Under the pieces are notes generated by a model that was not told the DNA's origin, made no database searches, and was given only the letters and a program-made list of their open reading frames with translations. A stretch of DNA of 64,000 nucleotides from Ulota crispa (lineage: Eukaryota > Streptophyta > Bryopsida > Orthotrichales > Orthotrichaceae). Below, piece after piece: positions 60,118-64,000 of the stretch. Location: positions 10,474,868 to 10,538,867 of the forward strand of contig OY987246.1 in NCBI GenBank assembly GCA_963920765.1, written 5' to 3'. The translations under genes were made by a program, and so were the position numbers. Numbering within the stretch: the stretch's first letter is position 1; each line of letters begins with the position of its first letter.

Positions 60118-60125
60118 TAAAATAA

Positions 60126-61262
60126 TATGTTATTGGACATTGGTATGAACTTGGACGGTGACTCAAACCAAGGCATGCTGTTTCAAGTTGATTTTCTCAC
60201 CGTAGTCCACCTCCAGTGAGGTCCTGGCAATCTTTTCTTCAACAGGACGAGGTTGGTGCTGAAGGTCAAGCAATGAAAACAGGAAAATCCCCGCGTTTCT
60301 CAGTACAAACAGTGGTTAAGGGCAACCTTGCTTTACCCATGAAGGGCTTTAGGGGTGGGTGAGCGCTGCTGCTGAGCCATACTCTGCCCATGGTGGTAGG
60401 CAACACCAATATATCGCCCCCAACCACTCTTTTCTTCCCGAAATCTTAAAAAATCAGCACAATCATGTCCGGATATCTTTAATTGACATAGATATCGAAT
60501 TCACCAAATTCTGACCAAATTCTGTCTCAATTCTGACGTCTTACACCTACTGCACAACCTGTGTTCATTTCGTCCTTTAATTGTTGCAAGGAAGTCCACT
60601 TATTTTCGCAACCATTTGCATGGCCAAGTGGTCACTTTGCTGTTGCATGGGCGCATGTGGCTAACATCTGATACTCACAATCAGGTATTCCCATATTATC
60701 AAAACCAATGAGTTATGTTGACTTTACTAAGCAATTTTTGTCTTATCTCCCATTTTTTACTATATTTCGCTGTTAGCTTGTTGTATCTATGTGCCATGGT
60801 TAAGTAATTATGGGAAAGAATTTTTGTCCAATTCACAAACTTCTAATCTGAAAAGAATGGTTGTGACTTAAAACTGGATATCGTGTTCAAATTCAATTGT
60901 TCTTCCATTGCCGTGTGGAGATGTGGATGTACTTTTGGGATTTTCAGAAAGACTCCTCAAAGCAACTCCGTATACTTGCCTTCTAAGATTAGAAGATATC
61001 AACACCAAATTATAAAGCTCCATCAATTTCTCAGCAAAATCTGTTTTTCTTTTTGCCTCGATTTACAACAAAAATTGCTTGATTTCTCATGGTGGTTAGA
61101 AAATTCTTTGGTTTGCATGACAGACGCTCTATTTTCTCCTGCATCACAGCTTGAGCAATAATTGATCTCCTCTAATTTTGATAACCCATAATGCTTTACT
61201 CTGTATAAGTATTGCAATAGACAACCGAAGGGCAATTGTACAGGGTTGCATTTAGGATGCTG
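60126..61262. other. No recognised gene
   Basis: Base composition is mixed. CATGGCCAAGTGGTCACTTT at about 60619 resembles a tRNA box A, but no matching box B follows. Overlapping 92- and 94-codon open frames on opposite strands (60883-61307) are not recognised. Confidence 0.35.
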
Positions 61263-61264
61263 TA

Positions 61265-61479
61265 AGGTAGGAGGCCTGAATTCCGCTTGGGTTCTACTTG
61301 CGTTCATAGTCTAGGAACAAGTGATATGTTCCTTCAAATATTATAGATGAGTAAGGTAGGCTTAACTTGCTAAGCTAAGCCTACCTAACTCATTAATAAC
61401 ACTAATAGATATGTGAAGGAACATGTCATTTAAACTGAGAACGCAATTAGAACCTGAGCAGAATTTGAGCCTCCTACCT
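61265..61479. mobile_element. TA-flanked AGGTAGGAGG foldback MITE, 215 bp
   Basis: The arms of about 75-80 bp (AGGTAGGAGGCCTGAATTC and its near-inverse) fold around a central TAAGCTAAGCC region. TA flanks both ends (61263-61264, 61480-61481). Its terminus resembles families H and K. It lies about 700 bp downstream of the glycosyltransferase stop codon. Confidence 0.78.
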
Positions 61480-61481
61480 TA

Positions 61482-62178
61482 GAGCCCACAAAAAACAAAA
61501 CTTGTAGTGCAAAGCAGTAGCAATCTTTGAGCCCCTCACAGGCTCACACCACCGTAATAAATGAATAAAAACAGTCTTATTCATGGTTGTGCAAGCTTCA
61601 GCGAGTGCCTCAGTAGAGGCCAATTCAAACAGGCTCCACCGAATAAGTTATACCCATTCGCCAAAAATCGCCAACACCACTGCGATTCTATTTATACTTT
61701 TTTTGTGACAATAGTAAAAAGATATATACAAGCCCAAACACTGGATTGAATTGAAAGGGAGACGGTACATGCGAACACCAGATCAAACTGCTCCACGCAA
61801 TTGGTGGTCAGGAAGTAGAATCTCCTGCTCATGTTGAAATATCAGATTCAATTCACAACAGCCGACGTGGCAGAAGAGTTCAGGACAGCATATGAATGAT
61901 GCGCTCCTCCGCATTACCGGTGCGAAACGATCCTCTCTCAACCCTCACGGACGCAAACGTTTAGTTTGCGTCAGACTTCACACTCAACTTTTCAAAATCC
62001 GAGAGCTCAAATGAATTTGCATGGCATTGCATTCAGGCATTGTAATTGATGCCTAGATCTGCAAGGTAGTATCATAGTCGGCGAAGAACACTATGCGGTG
62101 AGGTCAGGTCAGGTCAGCTGAGCTGTGAGCAAGAGGATAAAAACGCCAGCTTGGGGTAGAAACGTTTGGGGAGGGCTG
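61482..62178. other. Downstream flank of the glycosyltransferase gene
   Basis: This holds the 3' flank (and presumably the 3' UTR) of the minus-strand GT47 gene. Base composition is intermediate. A short AGGTC repeat lies at about 62100-62115. No separate gene was seen, and the transcript end cannot be placed. Confidence 0.4.
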
Positions 62179-64000
62179 TTAAAACGCCAGAGACGACCGG
62201 TGCTTGACGCGGTACAAGAGCTGGTCGATGGTGATGTCGAACGCGTCTCGGTAAGGCGAGACGTCGCTACCGGGAGCGCTGTAAATCAAGCCCGGAACCA
62301 CGTTGGTGATGATGTTCTCCCGCATGGCAGCACGCTGAGATACCGAGATCTGGTTCAGCGTCTCCACCACGTTTGCAGTGCCGTTGCGAATGGCGTCCTC
62401 GGAGATGTACACCGACCACGAGGACTCGTTTGCAGGCAAGTGCCAGGGGTACTGCACATACGCCGTGCACGGGTGGAACAGAACCGGAATACAGCCCGCT
62501 ATCAGCGAGTCGAATACCGAACGGCGAGTCGGCGAGTCGCCCACCGGTTGCATGCAGAAATGGGTCGCCATGAACGCCTTGGTAACGTACGCGGGTTGCA
62601 GGCACTTCTCCAGGTCGCACTCCACGAAACGGCAGTCGGTCGAGTTCCGGCACTGGTTCACGAGCGCCGTGCGCACGTTCGCCAGGTCGTTCTTCCGTTC
62701 TTTTCCGACGAATGTGACCAGGCTGGTGCGGTCCTGTGATCTGACGTGGCGGAGCCATGTGTCGATGTCCGCGGCGGACTGCGGATGGAAGTACGTCGGG
62801 TGCGGCACGCCGATGTCGTTCGCCGCCCACGGGTCCCGCTCGATCATCACTTTCGTCGTCTCCTGCAGCTCCGGGAACTCTAGCAGCCGGCTCCCCCACA
62901 TCCCGTCCGTTTGACGCCGAAAATCCCACGAGATTTTCCCCAACACCTGCCACACAACACCCCACTCAAATATGTCACAAATTTTTCTTACGTAAAAAGA
63001 TTATTTGGGTTTACTACACTACCATCACCACTTCTGAAAGTGGTAAAATCAGTATACTTCCCACTTTGCAAATTTTCCAAAGTGGTAATTATACTGATTT
63101 TACCACTTTTGGATGTGGTAATGGTAGTGTATAGTAAACCTAAATAGTCTCCTTGTGTACAGACTAAGGAACGCCGACTCTAAACACCAATTCATAGTAT
63201 ATGGAGAACTGCCAATTTGGCCATCCTAATCAAACTAAGGTACCTTGTGTTGTCGGTATGTGTACTGTTTGAATAGGGTCTAAAGCAAAAGTCTCGGCCT
63301 TTGGGACATGCGTTAACTTTTGTTGGAGGGAAAGTCAAGGCAGGTACTGAAAGAAGAAAACTTGCTCTAGAATGTGTTGCAAATGTACGTTGTAATCACG
63401 GAAAGGAAATGTTAATTTTACTCGAGGATTTGAACTGAATGGGTATTTCTTGGGAACACGAGAGTTGGGGGTTCGGTGGGCCTACCAAGACATGATCCCG
63501 TCCCCCGTTCTTCTGCCATGAAGCGTGCTGCTCGAGCCACCGGCAAAGACGCAACGCGAGCTCATCACGCTTCTCGTTCGTCGCGTTCGGGTGAAAATGC
63601 CATCGAATGACATCCAAACCTGCGTAATAAGGAATGTAAAACAACGACGCCTTCTGGGGATCGTCAGTGCGGCACTTGTACATGAGAATCCTGGCGTGGG
63701 AGACCATCTCCAAAGCGTACTGATGCGTGTTGAACCAACGATGGCCAGGAACGAAGATCTGCGTCCCGTTCTCGACCGCGTTCACGGGCACGCCTCGTCC
63801 CGACTCGACGAAGAATTCGCATAGGCTGAACCAGGGGAACAAGTTGTCGCATCGCGCGGCCAGGTCGGTATTGAACTCGCTCGGCAGGTCATACACGTAA
63901 ATGTACCTCCCTTCACATCTCTCGCTATCGATGTTGTCAAGAGCCACTTTTCGAGTGCGATACGGCAACTGCACTGCCCTCACTTCCTCCCATTTCTTCC
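62179..64000 (-). CDS. GT47 glycosyltransferase, MUR3/exostosin clade (5' end outside window)
   Basis: A Golgi type II membrane glycosyltransferase of the exostosin (GT47) family. The plant clade that includes MUR3 and XLT2 transfers galactose to xyloglucan side chains, and relatives use other sugars, so the exact substrate is uncertain. The reading joins exon 64000-63486 (171 codons from the window edge, open upstream) to exon 62946-62179 (255 codons plus stop). Visible in order: RYIYVYDLPSEFN opening the exostosin domain, then NTHQYALEMV, then ASLFYIPYYAGLDV, then GGRDHVLV joined across the intron to LGKISWDFRR, then VPHPTYFHP, TFVGKER, and the conserved block FCMQPVGDSPTRRSVFDS plus LIAGCIPVLFHP near the C-terminus. 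About 426 residues are present. Family members have about 450-620, so the missing part should be the N-terminal anchor and stem. No frameshift or stop was seen. TFVGKER replaces the FAGAPR usual in flowering plants, which suggests a diverged lineage. The GC-rich exons contrast with the AT-rich flanks. Confidence 0.9.
62947..63485 (-). other. Phase-0 intron of the GT47 gene, 539 bp
   Basis: On the minus strand the donor is TTG|GTAGGC (GT at 63485-63484) and the acceptor GGCAG|GTG (AG at 62948-62947). Joining codons TTG and GTG restores the family motif DHVLV-LGKISWDFRR with the frame intact. The intron is AT-rich and hosts a 150-bp foldback MITE. Confidence 0.85.
63001..63148. mobile_element. 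Foldback MITE inside the GT47 intron
   Basis: The arms of about 70 bp (ATTTGGGTTTACTACACTAC ... AGTGGTAAAATCAGTATA and the inverse) form a near-complete hairpin. The target duplication is unclear. No other copy was seen in the window. Confidence 0.78.

Noticed and set aside
60600..60690. tRNA-like GGCCAAGTGGT segment as a tRNA gene
   Set aside because: No GGTTCGA-type box B at the right distance and no cloverleaf could be drawn.
62125..62914. Long plus-strand open frames of 204 and 178 codons, and the 232-codon minus frame at 62267-62965
   Set aside because: They are shadows of the GC-rich GT47 exon read in other frames; only the 62179-62946 frame carries the GT47 motifs.

Overview
This window looks like AT-rich nuclear DNA of a land plant. 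The clearest evidence is one plant-type glycosyltransferase gene (GT47 family, MUR3/exostosin clade) at the right edge on the minus strand, split by one intron. CACTA, Stowaway-like and PIF/Harbinger-like elements and tRNA-derived SINEs fit the same picture. The species cannot be named from what is here. The gene exons are strongly GC-rich against a background that is roughly one-third GC by eye.

Almost everything left of about 62 kb is non-coding mobile DNA. The dominant component is a set of about 25 non-autonomous elements, about 0.23 to 1.3 kb unoccupied, that end in CCCCTAAAGG-like inverted termini and sit between TTAA tetranucleotides. A terminal CCC with a TTAA target duplication is the signature of the piggyBac superfamily. 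Several families recur in both orientations (called here A, B, C, D, E, G and J), and together with what is nested in them they cover roughly a third of the window. No piggyBac-type transposase is visible.

Layout: 0-5.2 kb, TTAA elements, one nested in another, and a 140-bp foldback element. 5.2-7 kb, empty. 7.0-7.6 kb, a Stowaway-like element. 8-10 kb, a TTAA element hosting another that holds a palindrome of about 780 bp. 12.4-18.1 kb, PIF-like and TA-flanked elements carrying nested TTAA elements, including a near-identical inverted pair at 14.1 and 15.8 kb. 18-21 kb, inverted repeats and a CACTA MITE. 22-31 kb, more TTAA elements and a 30-bp minisatellite. 32-33 kb, a decayed Tc1-like (DD34E) transposase. 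33.5-40.6 kb, a deep nest: a G element holding an E element, and a J element holding a 3.9-kb CACTA-like unit that itself holds a TTAA element and a SINE. 42.8-46 kb, a D element with two insertions, then a related TA-flanked element. 46-50.5 kb, mostly empty apart from a SINE-like unit. 50.5-56.8 kb, further TTAA elements including J with D nested in it. 57-62 kb, modular inverted repeats, a TA-flanked element, an element with an 8-bp target duplication, and a foldback element. 62.2-64 kb, the GT47 gene.

Because families are present as several copies, the window holds its own empty sites. Comparing occupied and unoccupied paralogues shows directly that the CCCCTAAAGG elements duplicate TTAA (once TTAT) on insertion, and gives target duplications for the CACTA (TA, ATA) and AGGT (TA) elements. 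The TTAA elements also share a GATC-centred box at about 113 bp from the terminus across families that are otherwise diverged.
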